Below are positions 8,642 through 17,875 of a stretch of DNA of 64,000 nucleotides, one piece after another. Under the pieces are notes generated by a model. That model ran no database searches. It was given only the letters and a program-made list of their open reading frames with translations, and had not been told where the DNA came from. The translations under genes were made by a program, and so were the position numbers. This DNA comes from Streptomyces durocortorensis (lineage in GTDB: Bacteria; Actinomycetota; Actinomycetes; Streptomycetales; Streptomycetaceae): assembly GCF_031760065.1 (NCBI RefSeq), contig NZ_CP134500.1:6324001-6388000 (forward strand). Direction: 5' to 3'. How positions within the stretch are numbered: the first letter of the stretch is position 1; every line of letters starts with the position of its first letter.

Positions 8642-10156
8642 ATGGCACGGAGCGCGGCGCATCCCGGGCCGACCGGGCGCGGCGCCGACTCCGGCGGCCA
8701 CGACGCCGACGGCCCCGACCCCCGGCGCTGGCAGGCGCTCGCGGTCTGCCTGGTCGCGGGCTTCATGACGCTGCTGGACGTCTCCATCGTCAACGTGGCG
8801 CTTCCTTCCATCCGGGAAAGCCTGAACACCTCCGAGTCCGCCCTCCAGTGGGTGCTCTCCGGGTACGCCCTCGCCTTCGGCCTCTTCCTCATCCCCGCCG
8901 GACGCCTCGGCGACGCGCGCGGCCGCCGGGCGGTCTTCATGGCGGGCCTCGCCCTGTTCACCCTGGCGTCCGTCGCCTGCGGAGCCGCCCAGTCCAGCCT
9001 GTGGCTGGTGATCGCCCGGCTGGTGCAGGGCATCGCGGGCGGGCTGATCTCCCCTCAGATCTCCGCCCTGATCCAACAGATGTTCTCCGGGCGAGAGCGC
9101 GGCCGCGCGTTCGGCATGTTCGGCACCGTCGTCGGGATCTCCACCGCCGTGGGCCCGCTGCTGGGCGGCCTGCTCATCCAGCTGGCGGGCCCAGAGCACG
9201 GCTGGCGATGGGTGTTCTACGTCAACCTCCCGCTCGGCGTCCTCTGCCTGCTGCTCGCCAGGCGCCTCCTCCCGGACACGCCCTCGGCGCGGCGGGTGCG
9301 GCCGCGCGACCTGGACCCGGTCGGCGTGGTGCTTCTCGGGGCCGGGGTGCTGGCCCTGCTGCTCCCGTTCGTCCAGGCCCAGCAGTGGTCCGGCAACGGC
9401 AAGTGGCTCCTGCTCGTCCTGGCCGCTGTCCTGCTCGCCGCGTTCGTCGCCTGGGAGTCGCGGTGCGGGGGCCGCCGGACCACGCCGGTGCTGGACCTGT
9501 CGCTGTTCCGGCTGCGCTCCTACTGGCTGGGGTGCCTGCTGATCCTGCTCTACTTCGCCGGGTTCACCTCGATCTTCTTCGTCACGACCCTCTACCTCCA
9601 GTCCGGTCTGGGCTACTCCGCTCTCCTGGCCGGTCTCGCCATCACCCCCTTCGCCCTGGGCTCCGGCGTCGCCGCGGCCGTCGGCGGCCGGCTCGTCGGG
9701 CGCTTCGGCCGCCCCCTCGTGGTGGCGGGCCTCGCCATGGTCGCGCTCGGCCTCGCGGGCACCGCCCTCGCCGTCCACCGGGTCCCCGGCAGCGGAGCGG
9801 GCTGGGCCATGGCCGCCCCGCTGCTGCTCGCCGGACTCGGCAGCGGACTGGTCATCGCCCCGAACCAGACCCTGACCCTGGCCGAGGTGCCGGTCCACCA
9901 CGCCGGAAGCGCCGGGGGCACCCTCCAGACCGGCCAGCGGGTCGGCTCCGCGATCGGGATCGCCGCCGTCGGCGCGGTGTTCTTCGCCCAGGTCGGCCCG
10001 GACGGCTGGGCCGACGCGTACGACCACGGGCTCATCGTCTCGGTCGCCTTCGTGCTCGCCGCACTGATCGTGGCCCTGGCCGAGGTGGGGGCGGACCGGC
10101 GGGACAGACGAAGCACAGCACGCACACCCACCGACGCATCGAGGAGCGCGGCATGA
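8642..10156 (+). CDS. MFS transporter, DHA2 (EmrB/QacA) family
   Basis: 504 residues with about 14 hydrophobic helices. The first helix carries the DHA2 motif LLDVSIVNVALPSI, and the loop after helix 2 contains the MFS A-motif GRLGDARGRRAVF. Such proton antiporters export drugs or secondary metabolites across the cytoplasmic membrane. A TAAGGT hexamer lies only 7 bases before the ATG, so the mRNA may be leaderless. The stop overlaps the start of the glutathionyl-hydroquinone-reductase-like gene (ATGA), which suggests joint detoxification of a quinone-like or electrophilic compound. Confidence 0.93.
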   Translation: MARSAAHPGPTGRGADSGGHDADGPDPRRWQALAVCLVAGFMTLLDVSIVNVALPSIRESLNTSESALQWVLSGYALAFGLFLIPAGRLGDARGRRAVFMAGLALFTLASVACGAAQSSLWLVIARLVQGIAGGLISPQISALIQQMFSGRERGRAFGMFGTVVGISTAVGPLLGGLLIQLAGPEHGWRWVFYVNLPLGVLCLLLARRLLPDTPSARRVRPRDLDPVGVVLLGAGVLALLLPFVQAQQWSGNGKWLLLVLAAVLLAAFVAWESRCGGRRTTPVLDLSLFRLRSYWLGCLLILLYFAGFTSIFFVTTLYLQSGLGYSALLAGLAITPFALGSGVAAAVGGRLVGRFGRPLVVAGLAMVALGLAGTALAVHRVPGSGAGWAMAAPLLLAGLGSGLVIAPNQTLTLAEVPVHHAGSAGGTLQTGQRVGSAIGIAAVGAVFFAQVGPDGWADAYDHGLIVSVAFVLAALIVALAEVGADRRDRRSTARTPTDASRSAA

Positions 10157-11172
10157 GCGACACGGCAGCGGACAGTGCGGGAACAGGCCGCGCAGACAGC
10201 GACGGCAACGCCTCCTACGGCCACAAGCCGTTCAAGCGGTCCCGGAGCCACTTCGCGGACCGGATCACCGCCGACGGCCGCGACGGCTGGCCCGTCCAGG
10301 CAGGCCGCTACCGGCTCGTCGTCAGCCGGGCCTGCCCCTGGGCGAGCCGCGCCCTGGTCTCCCGGCGGCTCCTCGGCCTGGAGGACGCCCTCTCCCTCGC
10401 CGTCGCCGACCCCATTCAGGACGACCGCAGCTGGCGCTTCACCCTGGACCCGGGCGGCAAGGACCCGGTCCTCGGCATCCGCCATCTCAGCGAGGCGTAC
10501 GACGCCCGGGAGCGCGACCACCCCGGCGGCGTCAGCGTGCCCGCCATCGTCGACGTACCGAGCGGGAAGCTGGTCACCAACGACTACCAGCAGCTCACCC
10601 TCGACCTCGCCACCGAGTGGACCGCCCTGCACCGCCCCGGCGCCCCCGACCTCTACCCCGAGCCGCTGCGCGCGGAGATCGACGAGGTCATGGAAGGCAT
10701 CTACCGGGACATCAACAACGGCGTCTACAAGGCCGGGTTCGCCAGCGGCCAGCAGGAGTACGAAGAGGTGTACGAGGCCCTCTTCGCCCGCCTCGACCAG
10801 GTTTCCGCCCGGCTCGCGGACCGCCGCTACCTCGTCGGCGACACCATCACCGAGGCCGACATCCGGCTCTTCACCACCCTGGTCCGCTTCGACGCCGTCT
10901 ACCACGGGCACTTCAAGTGCAACCGGAACAAGCTGGCCGAGGAACCCGTCCTGTGGGCGTACGTCCGCGACCTCTACCAGACCCCCGGGTTCGGCGACAC
11001 GGTGGACTTCGACCACATCAAGCGCCACTACTACGAGGTCCACACCGGCATCAACCCCACCGGCATCGTCCCCCTCGGCCCCGACCTCTCCGGCTGGACC
11101 ACCCCGCACCACCGCGAAGAGCTCGGCGGCCGCCCCTTCGGAGACGGCACTCCCCCGGCAGCGGCCTCCTGA
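10153..11172 (+). CDS. Glutathione S-transferase family protein, Xi class (glutathionyl-hydroquinone reductase-like)
   Basis: 339 residues, normal for the YqjG/Ecm4 family. The catalytic Cys is in SRACPWASRALV (the CPWA signature). Further family signatures are VPAIVDVPSGKLVTNDY (the SxS/ND thiol-binding turn), DINNGVYKAGFA and HFKCNRNKL. Family members reduce S-glutathionyl-hydroquinones. Streptomycetes use mycothiol rather than glutathione, so the natural thiol here is uncertain. It is translationally coupled to the MFS exporter. The family call is firm. Confidence 0.9.
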   Translation: MSDTAADSAGTGRADSDGNASYGHKPFKRSRSHFADRITADGRDGWPVQAGRYRLVVSRACPWASRALVSRRLLGLEDALSLAVADPIQDDRSWRFTLDPGGKDPVLGIRHLSEAYDARERDHPGGVSVPAIVDVPSGKLVTNDYQQLTLDLATEWTALHRPGAPDLYPEPLRAEIDEVMEGIYRDINNGVYKAGFASGQQEYEEVYEALFARLDQVSARLADRRYLVGDTITEADIRLFTTLVRFDAVYHGHFKCNRNKLAEEPVLWAYVRDLYQTPGFGDTVDFDHIKRHYYEVHTGINPTGIVPLGPDLSGWTTPHHREELGGRPFGDGTPPAAAS

Positions 11173-11307
11173 GCCTCGGCGGCGACAAGAGGTCGTCCGG
11201 CCGCACAGGAACCGGACGGCCACGCAGGACGCGCATACGAACCGGCACGGACGGCCCCGCCGGGAGACACGTCTGCGCCGGCCAGTACGACCACGCCCCG
11301 GGGACGC

Positions 11308-12198
11308 CTACCGCGTTCGGGGGGCCGGGGGCGGCGGTGCCAGCGTGCCCCTGGCCAGCGGGGTACGGGCCAGACGCACGCAGCCGGTGGCGATGAGGGC
11401 CAGCGCGACCAGCTCGGGCAGCAGCCACCAGCCGGTCCGCAGCTCCTCGTCGAACAGCGTCACCCCGTACAGGATGCTGATCAGCGCGTCCCCCAGCGTC
11501 AGCATCGGCTGAACGGCCACCAGACTGCCCGCCTGAAGCGCGTTCTGCAGCAGGAAGAGGGCGCCCACCCCGGCCGCCGCCGTGGCGTACAGCTGCCAGG
11601 ACGACAGCAGCGCGAGGGCCCCGCCGTCGTCCAGGTGCGCCATCGCGTCCTTCATCAGCGCCGCCGTCAGCGCATAGCCGCAGGCGGCGGCCAGCCCCAG
11701 CAGCGCTGCCCGGGGGTTGCCGCGCGTCCTGAGCGCGGCGACGATCAGCCCCGCCTCGAACAGCCCGGTCAGCAGCAGCGCCGGAATCCAGTCGGCGCCC
11801 CCGACCGTGTCGCTGCCCTCGACCGGCGCGGCCGACACCATGCCGAGCGCCAGGCCCACCGTGACCGCCGCGACCCCGTACCAGACGGTCCGGTCCGCCC
11901 GCACCCGCATCACCAGCCCGGCGATCAGCAGGGTCAGGGGCAGCTCGATCACGAAGATCGGCTGGACCACCGCGATCGGCCCGGTGGCCAGCGCGACCGC
12001 CTGGCAGACCGCCGCCACGATCACCAGTCCGATCCCGGCCAGCCACACCTTCTGCCGCACCAGACGACCGATCAGCGAGAGCCGCATCGCCTCGCTGTCG
12101 GGCACCTCCATCGCCGCCCGGCGCTGGAGCACCGAGGCGGAACCATTGCTGAGGGCGGTCAGGACGGCGAACAGAACACTGATCACCCGGCCCATCAT
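11308..12198 (-). CDS. DMT-superfamily membrane transporter
   Basis: 296 residues with about ten short hydrophobic helices, in two homologous halves of five (EamA-like). Opening residues VLFAVLTALSNGSASVLQRRAA resemble the Streptomyces 'DMT family transporter' group similar to SMR/NIPA proteins. The C-terminus is a Pro/Arg tail. The substrate is unknown. MMGRV allows starts at 12198 or 12195; no strong ribosome site is seen. It is divergent from the AlkZ-like gene 109 bases away. Confidence 0.8.
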   Translation of the reverse strand: MMGRVISVLFAVLTALSNGSASVLQRRAAMEVPDSEAMRLSLIGRLVRQKVWLAGIGLVIVAAVCQAVALATGPIAVVQPIFVIELPLTLLIAGLVMRVRADRTVWYGVAAVTVGLALGMVSAAPVEGSDTVGGADWIPALLLTGLFEAGLIVAALRTRGNPRAALLGLAAACGYALTAALMKDAMAHLDDGGALALLSSWQLYATAAAGVGALFLLQNALQAGSLVAVQPMLTLGDALISILYGVTLFDEELRTGWWLLPELVALALIATGCVRLARTPLARGTLAPPPPAPRTR

Positions 12199-12307
12199 GG
12201 AGTCGGCCGTCCCGGGGCGCACGGCGCACGGGTCCGGTGGGCGTAACGGCCACCGGGCCCCGCCTTGCGGACCGTAGGTGTCCGCAAGGCCCGGTAGCGT
12301 GCGGACC

Positions 12308-13477
12308 ATGGCCGCGAAGACGCCCCGCACCCCCGCTCCCCGCACCCCCGCACACCGAACTCCCGCTCACCCCGTCGTCCTCTCCGACCGGGCGCTGAAC
12401 CGGGCGACCCTGGACCGGCAGCTCCTGCTGCGCCGGTCCGCCATGCCCGCGAAGGACGCGGTCGCCCATCTCGTCGGACTCCAGGCCCAGAACACCAAGC
12501 CGCCGTACTTCCAGCTGTACGCCCGGCTCGCGGACTTCGACCCCGAGGAGCTGTCCGCCCTGATGGAGTCCCGTGAGGTGGTCCGGATCGTCAGCCTGCG
12601 CTCCACCCTCCACACCCATACGGCCGACGACGCGCTGACCCTGCGCCCCCTCGTGCAGCCGGCGCGTGAGCGGGAGTTGAAGAACTTCCGGCGCGGCCTG
12701 GACGGGGTGGACCTGGACCGGCTCGCGGCGGTGACCGTGGAGCTGGTCGAGGAGCGTCCGCGCCCGGTCAAGGAGTTGCGCGAGGAGCTGCTCACGCGCT
12801 GGCCGGACGCGGACCCCCTCGCGCTCACCGCGGCCGCCCGTTGTCTGCTGCCGCTGGTCCAGGTCACCCCGCGCGGGCTGTGGGGGCGCGGCGGACAGGT
12901 CGCCCTGACCACCCTGGAGCACTGGCTCGGCAGGCCCGCCGGACCCGCGCCCGCGCCGGACGCCACCGTCCTGCGCTACCTGGCGGCGTTCGGACCCGCC
13001 TCGGTGAAGGACTTCCAGGCCTGGGCGGGGCTGACCCGGACGAAGGAGGTCTTCGAGCGGCTGCGGCCCCGGCTGCTCACCTTCCGGGACGAGCGGGGCG
13101 TCGAGCTGTTCGACCTCCCCGACGCCCCGCGCCCGGACCCGGACACCCCGGCCCCGCCGCGCTTCCTGCCCGAGTTCGACAACGTCCTCCTGGGCCACGC
13201 CGACCGCACCAGGGTCGTCCCGCAGGCCAACAAGGGCCGCAACTGGGTGGGCAACCAGTCGTTCGGGACCGTCCTGATCGACGGCTTCTTCGAGGCGGTC
13301 TGGCGCGTCGAACCCACCGGCGGCACCGCGACCCTCACCGTCCAGCCGCTCCGGAGGCCGTCCCGCGCCGAGCGTGCGGAGATCACGGAGGAGGCGGCAC
13401 GGATGCTGGCGGTGATGACGGACGCGACGGCGTACGACGTCCGCTTCGGCACATTCCTGGACTTCGGCGACGGCTGA
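12308..13477 (+). CDS. AlkZ/YcaQ-like winged-helix DNA glycosylase (HTH_42)
   Basis: 389 residues. An N-terminal low-complexity stretch with the tandem APRTPAHRTPAHP is followed by the HTH_42 fold. The catalytic motif of this family, Q-x-Q, is visible as LQAQN (Q59 and Q61). Other family blocks are LMESREVVRIVSLRSTLHT and LPEFDNVLLGHADRTRVV. AlkZ-type enzymes remove bulky alkylated bases or unhook crosslinks; older annotation often calls them 'winged helix DNA-binding protein'. A TAGCGT box lies 8 bases before the ATG, so the mRNA is probably leaderless. Its natural lesion is unknown. Confidence 0.82.
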   Translation: MAAKTPRTPAPRTPAHRTPAHPVVLSDRALNRATLDRQLLLRRSAMPAKDAVAHLVGLQAQNTKPPYFQLYARLADFDPEELSALMESREVVRIVSLRSTLHTHTADDALTLRPLVQPARERELKNFRRGLDGVDLDRLAAVTVELVEERPRPVKELREELLTRWPDADPLALTAAARCLLPLVQVTPRGLWGRGGQVALTTLEHWLGRPAGPAPAPDATVLRYLAAFGPASVKDFQAWAGLTRTKEVFERLRPRLLTFRDERGVELFDLPDAPRPDPDTPAPPRFLPEFDNVLLGHADRTRVVPQANKGRNWVGNQSFGTVLIDGFFEAVWRVEPTGGTATLTVQPLRRPSRAERAEITEEAARMLAVMTDATAYDVRFGTFLDFGDG

Positions 13478-13487
13478 GGGCCCACGG

Positions 13488-13590
13488 ACCGCACGTCGTC
13501 ACGGATCGCGGGCCGAGTCGGCAGCCGACGCAGACCGCACGTCGTCACGGATCGCGGGCCGATTCAGCAGCCTACGCAGACCGCACGTCA
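13488..13590. repeat. 46-bp tandem repeat, about 2.2 copies
   Basis: Units start with ACCGCACGTC at 13488, 13534 and 13580. Copies 1 and 2 differ at only three positions; copy 3 is cut after 11 bases. The stop codon of the minus-strand LuxR-type gene (13588-13590) lies inside copy 3, so the array looks like a duplication of the sequence just after that stop. Confidence 0.85.
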
Positions 13591-14430
13591 GGGCAGCAGC
13601 CCCGCCCGCCGTGCAGCCACTACCGCCTCCAGCCGCGTCTGCGCCCCCAACTTCCGCATGGCGGACCGCAGATAACCCTTCACCGTCTCGGGGCGCAGCC
13701 CCAGCCGTTCGGCGGCCGCCGCGTTCGTCGCCCCCGCCGCCACACACGCCACCACGTCCACCTCGCGTGGAGCCAGCCGCACTTCGCGGGAGGCCGGAAC
13801 CCGCGCTCCCGACGCCGTGGCCAGCCGCCCGCAGACCTCCAGCAGCTCCTCGCGCAGATCCGGGTCGACGATCCTCGGGGCCAGGGCGCGCAGTTCGCGG
13901 TGGGCCTCGCGCACGTCCTCCCAGGCCCCCGGCGCCCGGTCCGGATCGGTCACCCGCTCCCGGGAGGCGGCCAGCAGCTGCCGTGCCTCGTCCCGTACGA
14001 CGAGCGCCTGCTCCACATCGCGGGCCGCAGCCACCGCCGCGTCGAACGTCCGGTCCCCGAGTGCCACCGGGGTGCGCAGCGCCCCGTACAGCACGCCCCG
14101 CACCCTTCTCCGTACGACGACGGGCACCGCGACCACCGAGCGCAGCCCCTCCGCCGCCACCGCCGTGTCGTACTCGTGGCTGATGTGGCGCGAGGAGGGA
14201 TAGTCCGTCACCGCGCAGGGGCGGGACAGCGCGATGGCCTTGCCGCCCAGACCGCTCCCGGCGGAGACGACCAGGCCTCGCAGCGCACTGGTCTGCGCCC
14301 CGTTCAGCTCGGCGATCCGCGCGTGGCGGGCGTCGGACAGCAGGCCGCCGAACACCACGGGAAGCCCGCTCGTGCGGCGCAGCCTGAGCAGCGCCGCCTG
14401 CATCTCGACCGCATCGACCGGTTCCGGCAC
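13588..14430 (-). CDS. GAF-domain LuxR-type transcriptional regulator
   Basis: 280 residues. Residues about 10-150 form a GAF-like sensor domain (GKAIALSRPCAVTDYPSS, VVAVPVVVRRRVRGVLYGALR). The C-terminal 60 residues are a LuxR HTH (LAPREVDVVACVAAGATNAAAAERLGLRPETVKGYLRSAMRKLGA). The GTG start at 14430 has a GGAGGGG site. It is divergent from the two acyl-CoA synthetase genes and is the obvious candidate to control them, possibly by sensing an acyl or aromatic ligand in the GAF pocket. Confidence 0.87.
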   Translation of the reverse strand: MPEPVDAVEMQAALLRLRRTSGLPVVFGGLLSDARHARIAELNGAQTSALRGLVVSAGSGLGGKAIALSRPCAVTDYPSSRHISHEYDTAVAAEGLRSVVAVPVVVRRRVRGVLYGALRTPVALGDRTFDAAVAAARDVEQALVVRDEARQLLAASRERVTDPDRAPGAWEDVREAHRELRALAPRIVDPDLREELLEVCGRLATASGARVPASREVRLAPREVDVVACVAAGATNAAAAERLGLRPETVKGYLRSAMRKLGAQTRLEAVVAARRAGLLP

Positions 14431-14478
14431 TCCGACGCCCCTCCGCCCGGCCCGTGCCCCTCCCGGGCCGGGGAGGGA

Positions 14479-14496
14479 CCCCCCCGTTCGGGGGTG
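14479..14496. promoter_or_regulatory. GC-rich inverted repeat in the LuxR/acyl-CoA synthetase divergent region
   Basis: CCCCCCGTTCGGGGGT-type inverted repeat, about 70 bases before the acyl-CoA synthetase start. It may be an operator for the divergent LuxR regulator; a hairpin role is also possible. Confidence 0.35.
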
Positions 14497-14561
14497 GTGA
14501 GACCTGGGTCACTTTTTACATGATGTTAGGCGACCGGTCGGGTCCGCAACGAGGAGGGCAC

Positions 14562-16238
14562 ATGTCGGCGACGAACGCGACGGAGACGTTCCGGGCCGCC
14601 CGGGACTTCCTGCTGGAGCACCGCGAGGACTACGAAACGGCGTACGCGGGCTTCCGCTGGCCCCAGACCGACCGCTTCAACTGGGCGCTGGACTGGTTCG
14701 ACGTCATCGCTGAGAACAACGACCGCACCGCCCTGCACATCGTCGAGGAGGACGGCCGGCGTACCGAGGTGTCCTTCGCGGCGATGTCCGAGCGCTCCGA
14801 CCGGACCGCCAACTGGCTGACGGAACAAGGGGTCCGGGAGGGCGACCGCATCCTCGTGATGCTCGGCAACCAGGTCGAGCTGTGGGAGAGCGCGCTCGCC
14901 GCGATGAAGCTGCGCGCCGTCGTCATCCCCGCCACCCCGCTGCTCGGCCCCGCCGATCTGCGCGACCGGGTGCAGCGCGGCCGGGTCCGCCATGTGCTCG
15001 TACGGGACGCGGACACCGCGAAGTTCGACCAAGTGCCGGGGGAGTACACCCGGATCGCGGTGGGTGAGGAGGTTCCGGGCTGGCTGCCGTACGGGGAAGC
15101 GGCGAAGGCGCCCGCGGGCTTCACGCCCGATCGCGGGACGGACGCCGACGAGCCGCTGATGCTCTACTTCACCTCCGGCACGACCGCCCGCCCAAAGCTC
15201 GTCGAGCACACCCATGTGTCCTACCCCGTAGGCCACTTGTCGACGATGTACTGGATCGGCCTCCGCCCCGGGGACGTCCACCTGAACATCTCGTCGCCCG
15301 GCTGGGCCAAGCACGCCTGGTCGAACCTCTTCGCCCCGTGGACCGCCGAGGCCACCGTCTTCATCGTCAACTACACCCGCTTCGACGCCTCCCGTCTGAT
15401 GGCCGAGATGGACCGCGCGGGCGTCACCAGCTTCTGTGCTCCGCCGACCGTCTGGCGGATGCTCATCCAGGCCGACCTGTCCCGGCTGGACGTCCCGCCG
15501 CGCGAGGCCGTCGCGGCGGGGGAGCCGCTGAACCCCGAGGTGATCGAGACGGTCCGGCGGGAGTGGGGGGTCACCATCCGGGACGGCTTCGGTCAGACGG
15601 AGACCGCCGTCCAGGTCGCCAACACCCCCGGCCAGCACCTCAAGACCGGTTCCATGGGCCGCCCCAGCCCCGGCTTCACCGTGGAGCTGCTCGACCCGGT
15701 GACGGGACGGCCCGGGGCGGCGGAGGGGGAGATCGCCCTCGACCTGGCCGACCGGCCCGTCGGCCTGATGACCGGCTACCACGGCGACCCGGACCGCACG
15801 GCCGAGACGATGGCGGGCGGCTACTACCGCACGGGCGACATCGGCGCCCGCGACGACGACGGCTACATCACGTACGTGGGCCGCGCCGACGACGTCTTCA
15901 AGGCCTCCGACTACAAGATCTCGCCGTTCGAGCTGGAGAGCGCCCTCCTGGAGCACGAGGCGGTCGCCGAGGCCGCGGTCGTCCCCGCCCCCGACCCGCT
16001 CCGGCTGGCCGTACCGAAGGCGTACGTCGTGCTGGCGGAGGGCTGGGAGCCCGGCCCGGACGCCGCGAAGGCGCTCTTCGAGCACTCCCGGGCGGTCCTC
16101 GCCCCGTACAAACGCATCCGCAGGCTGGAGTTCGCTGAGCTGCCCAAGACCGTCTCGGGCAAGATCCGCCGCATCGAACTCCGCGAACGCACCGCCGCCG
16201 GTGACGGCACCGAGTTCGACGAGGGGGACTTCAAGTGA
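14562..16238 (+). CDS. AMP-binding acyl-CoA synthetase (medium-chain/benzoate-type)
   Basis: 558 residues. The AMP-binding P-loop reads YFTSGTTARPK (about 200), the A5 motif is DGFGQTET, the hinge region has YYRTGDIGARDDDGY (about 420) and the C-terminal Lys motif is KTVSGKIRR (about 532). It would activate a carboxylic acid to the acyl-AMP and then CoA thioester. The resemblance is to medium-chain fatty acid/aryl synthetases with the SPGWAKHAWS block. A GAGGAGGG site fixes the ATG. The stop overlaps the next gene start (GTGA), so the two synthetases are coupled. Confidence 0.92.
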   Translation: MSATNATETFRAARDFLLEHREDYETAYAGFRWPQTDRFNWALDWFDVIAENNDRTALHIVEEDGRRTEVSFAAMSERSDRTANWLTEQGVREGDRILVMLGNQVELWESALAAMKLRAVVIPATPLLGPADLRDRVQRGRVRHVLVRDADTAKFDQVPGEYTRIAVGEEVPGWLPYGEAAKAPAGFTPDRGTDADEPLMLYFTSGTTARPKLVEHTHVSYPVGHLSTMYWIGLRPGDVHLNISSPGWAKHAWSNLFAPWTAEATVFIVNYTRFDASRLMAEMDRAGVTSFCAPPTVWRMLIQADLSRLDVPPREAVAAGEPLNPEVIETVRREWGVTIRDGFGQTETAVQVANTPGQHLKTGSMGRPSPGFTVELLDPVTGRPGAAEGEIALDLADRPVGLMTGYHGDPDRTAETMAGGYYRTGDIGARDDDGYITYVGRADDVFKASDYKISPFELESALLEHEAVAEAAVVPAPDPLRLAVPKAYVVLAEGWEPGPDAAKALFEHSRAVLAPYKRIRRLEFAELPKTVSGKIRRIELRERTAAGDGTEFDEGDFK

Positions 16239-17860
16239 GCGAGCTGACGCGCGGGAGCCGCCTGTCCTACGCGCACGGCACCGGCACCACCGCCCTGCTC
16301 GGTGACACCGTCGGCCGCGACCTGGACCGGACGATCGCCGCCCACGGCGACCGCGAGGCCCTGGTGGACGTGGTCTCCGGCCGCCGCTGGACGTACACGG
16401 AATTCGGCGCGGACGTCGACGAGCTGGCCCGTGCCCTGATGGCGTCCGGCGTGGAGAAGGGCGACCGGGTCGGCATCTGGGCGGTCAACTGCCCCGAGTG
16501 GGTGCTCGTCCAGTACGCCACCGCCCGCATCGGGGCCGTCATGGTCACCATCAACCCGGCCTACCGCGCCCACGAGCTGGCGTTCGTCCTGAAGCAGGCG
16601 GGCATCTCCCTGCTGGTCGCCTCCCTCGCGCACCGCACCAGCGACTACCGAGCCCTGGTCGACGAGGTCCGCGCCGACTGCCCGTCCCTGCGAGCCGTCC
16701 ACTACATCGGCGACCCGTCCTGGTCCGAGCTGACCGCCGCCGCCCCCGCCGTCACCCGGGAGCAACTGGCCGCCCGCGAGGCCGCCCTGTCCTGCGACGA
16801 CCCGATCAACATCCAGTACACCTCGGGCACCACCGGCTTCCCCAAGGGTGCCACGCTCTCCCACCACAACATCCTCAACAACGGCTACTTCGTCGGGGAG
16901 ACGGTCGCGTACACCGAGGCCGACCGGGTCTGTCTGCCGGTGCCCTTCTACCACTGCTTCGGCATGGTCATGGGCAATCTCGGCATCACCTCGCACGGCG
17001 CGTGCATCGTGATCCCAGGCCCGTCCTTCGAACCGGCCGCCGTGCTCGCCGCCGTCCAGCAGGAGCGCTGCACCTCGCTGTACGGCGTCCCCACCATGTT
17101 CATCGCCGAACTGAACCTGCCGGACTTCGCCGCGTACGACCTCTCCTCGCTGCGCACCGGCATCATGGCCGGTTCCCCCTGCCCGGTCGAGGTGATGAAG
17201 CGGGTCGTCGCGGAGATGCACATGGCCGAGGTGTCCATCTGCTACGGGATGACGGAGACGTCCCCCGTCTCCACCCAGACCCGCCGCGACGACGACCTGG
17301 AACGCCGTACGGGCACGGTCGGCCGGGCGCTGCCGCACATCGAGGTCAAGATCGTGGACCCGGCCACCGGGATCACCCTGCCGCGCGGCTCCGCCGGCGA
17401 GCTGTGCACCCGGGGCTACAGCGTGATGCTCGGCTACTGGGACCAGCCCGACCGCACCGCCGAGGTGATCGACGCGGGCCGCTGGATGCACACCGGGGAC
17501 CTCGCGGTCATGCGCGACGACGGCTACGTCCAGGTCGTCGGGCGGATCAAGGACATGATCATCCGGGGCGGCGAGAACGTCTACCCCCGGGAGATCGAGG
17601 AGTTCCTGCACGGTCACCCGAAGATCTCCGACGTCCAGGTGGTCGGCGTGCCGGACGAGCACTACGGGGAGGAGATCCTGGCCTGCGTGATTCCCCGCGA
17701 CCCGGCCGACCCGCCGACCCTGGAGGAGCTCACCGCGCACTGCCGGGAACGGCTCGCCCACTACAAGATCCCGCGCAGGCTGCGGATTCTGGAGGCCTTC
17801 CCGATGACGGTGAGCGGCAAGGTCCGCAAGATCGAGCTGCGCGAGTCGTACGCGGACTGA
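16235..17860 (+). CDS. fadD: AMP-binding fatty-acyl-CoA synthetase (FadD-type)
   Basis: 541 residues. Motifs: IQYTSGTTGFPKGATLSHHN (about 193), CYGMTETSPVS, GRWMHTGDLA (about 418), GRIKDMIIRGGENVYPREIEEF and the catalytic-Lys end MTVSGKVRKIELRE (about 527). All catalytic residues are present. From memory the equivalent S. coelicolor gene is called FadD1 (SCO6196). It activates fatty acids for beta-oxidation or lipid synthesis. It is co-transcribed with the preceding synthetase through a 4-base overlap and likely controlled by the divergent GAF-LuxR protein. Confidence 0.93.
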   Translation: MSELTRGSRLSYAHGTGTTALLGDTVGRDLDRTIAAHGDREALVDVVSGRRWTYTEFGADVDELARALMASGVEKGDRVGIWAVNCPEWVLVQYATARIGAVMVTINPAYRAHELAFVLKQAGISLLVASLAHRTSDYRALVDEVRADCPSLRAVHYIGDPSWSELTAAAPAVTREQLAAREAALSCDDPINIQYTSGTTGFPKGATLSHHNILNNGYFVGETVAYTEADRVCLPVPFYHCFGMVMGNLGITSHGACIVIPGPSFEPAAVLAAVQQERCTSLYGVPTMFIAELNLPDFAAYDLSSLRTGIMAGSPCPVEVMKRVVAEMHMAEVSICYGMTETSPVSTQTRRDDDLERRTGTVGRALPHIEVKIVDPATGITLPRGSAGELCTRGYSVMLGYWDQPDRTAEVIDAGRWMHTGDLAVMRDDGYVQVVGRIKDMIIRGGENVYPREIEEFLHGHPKISDVQVVGVPDEHYGEEILACVIPRDPADPPTLEELTAHCRERLAHYKIPRRLRILEAFPMTVSGKVRKIELRESYAD

Positions 17861-17875
17861 GCCCCGGCGCTCAGC

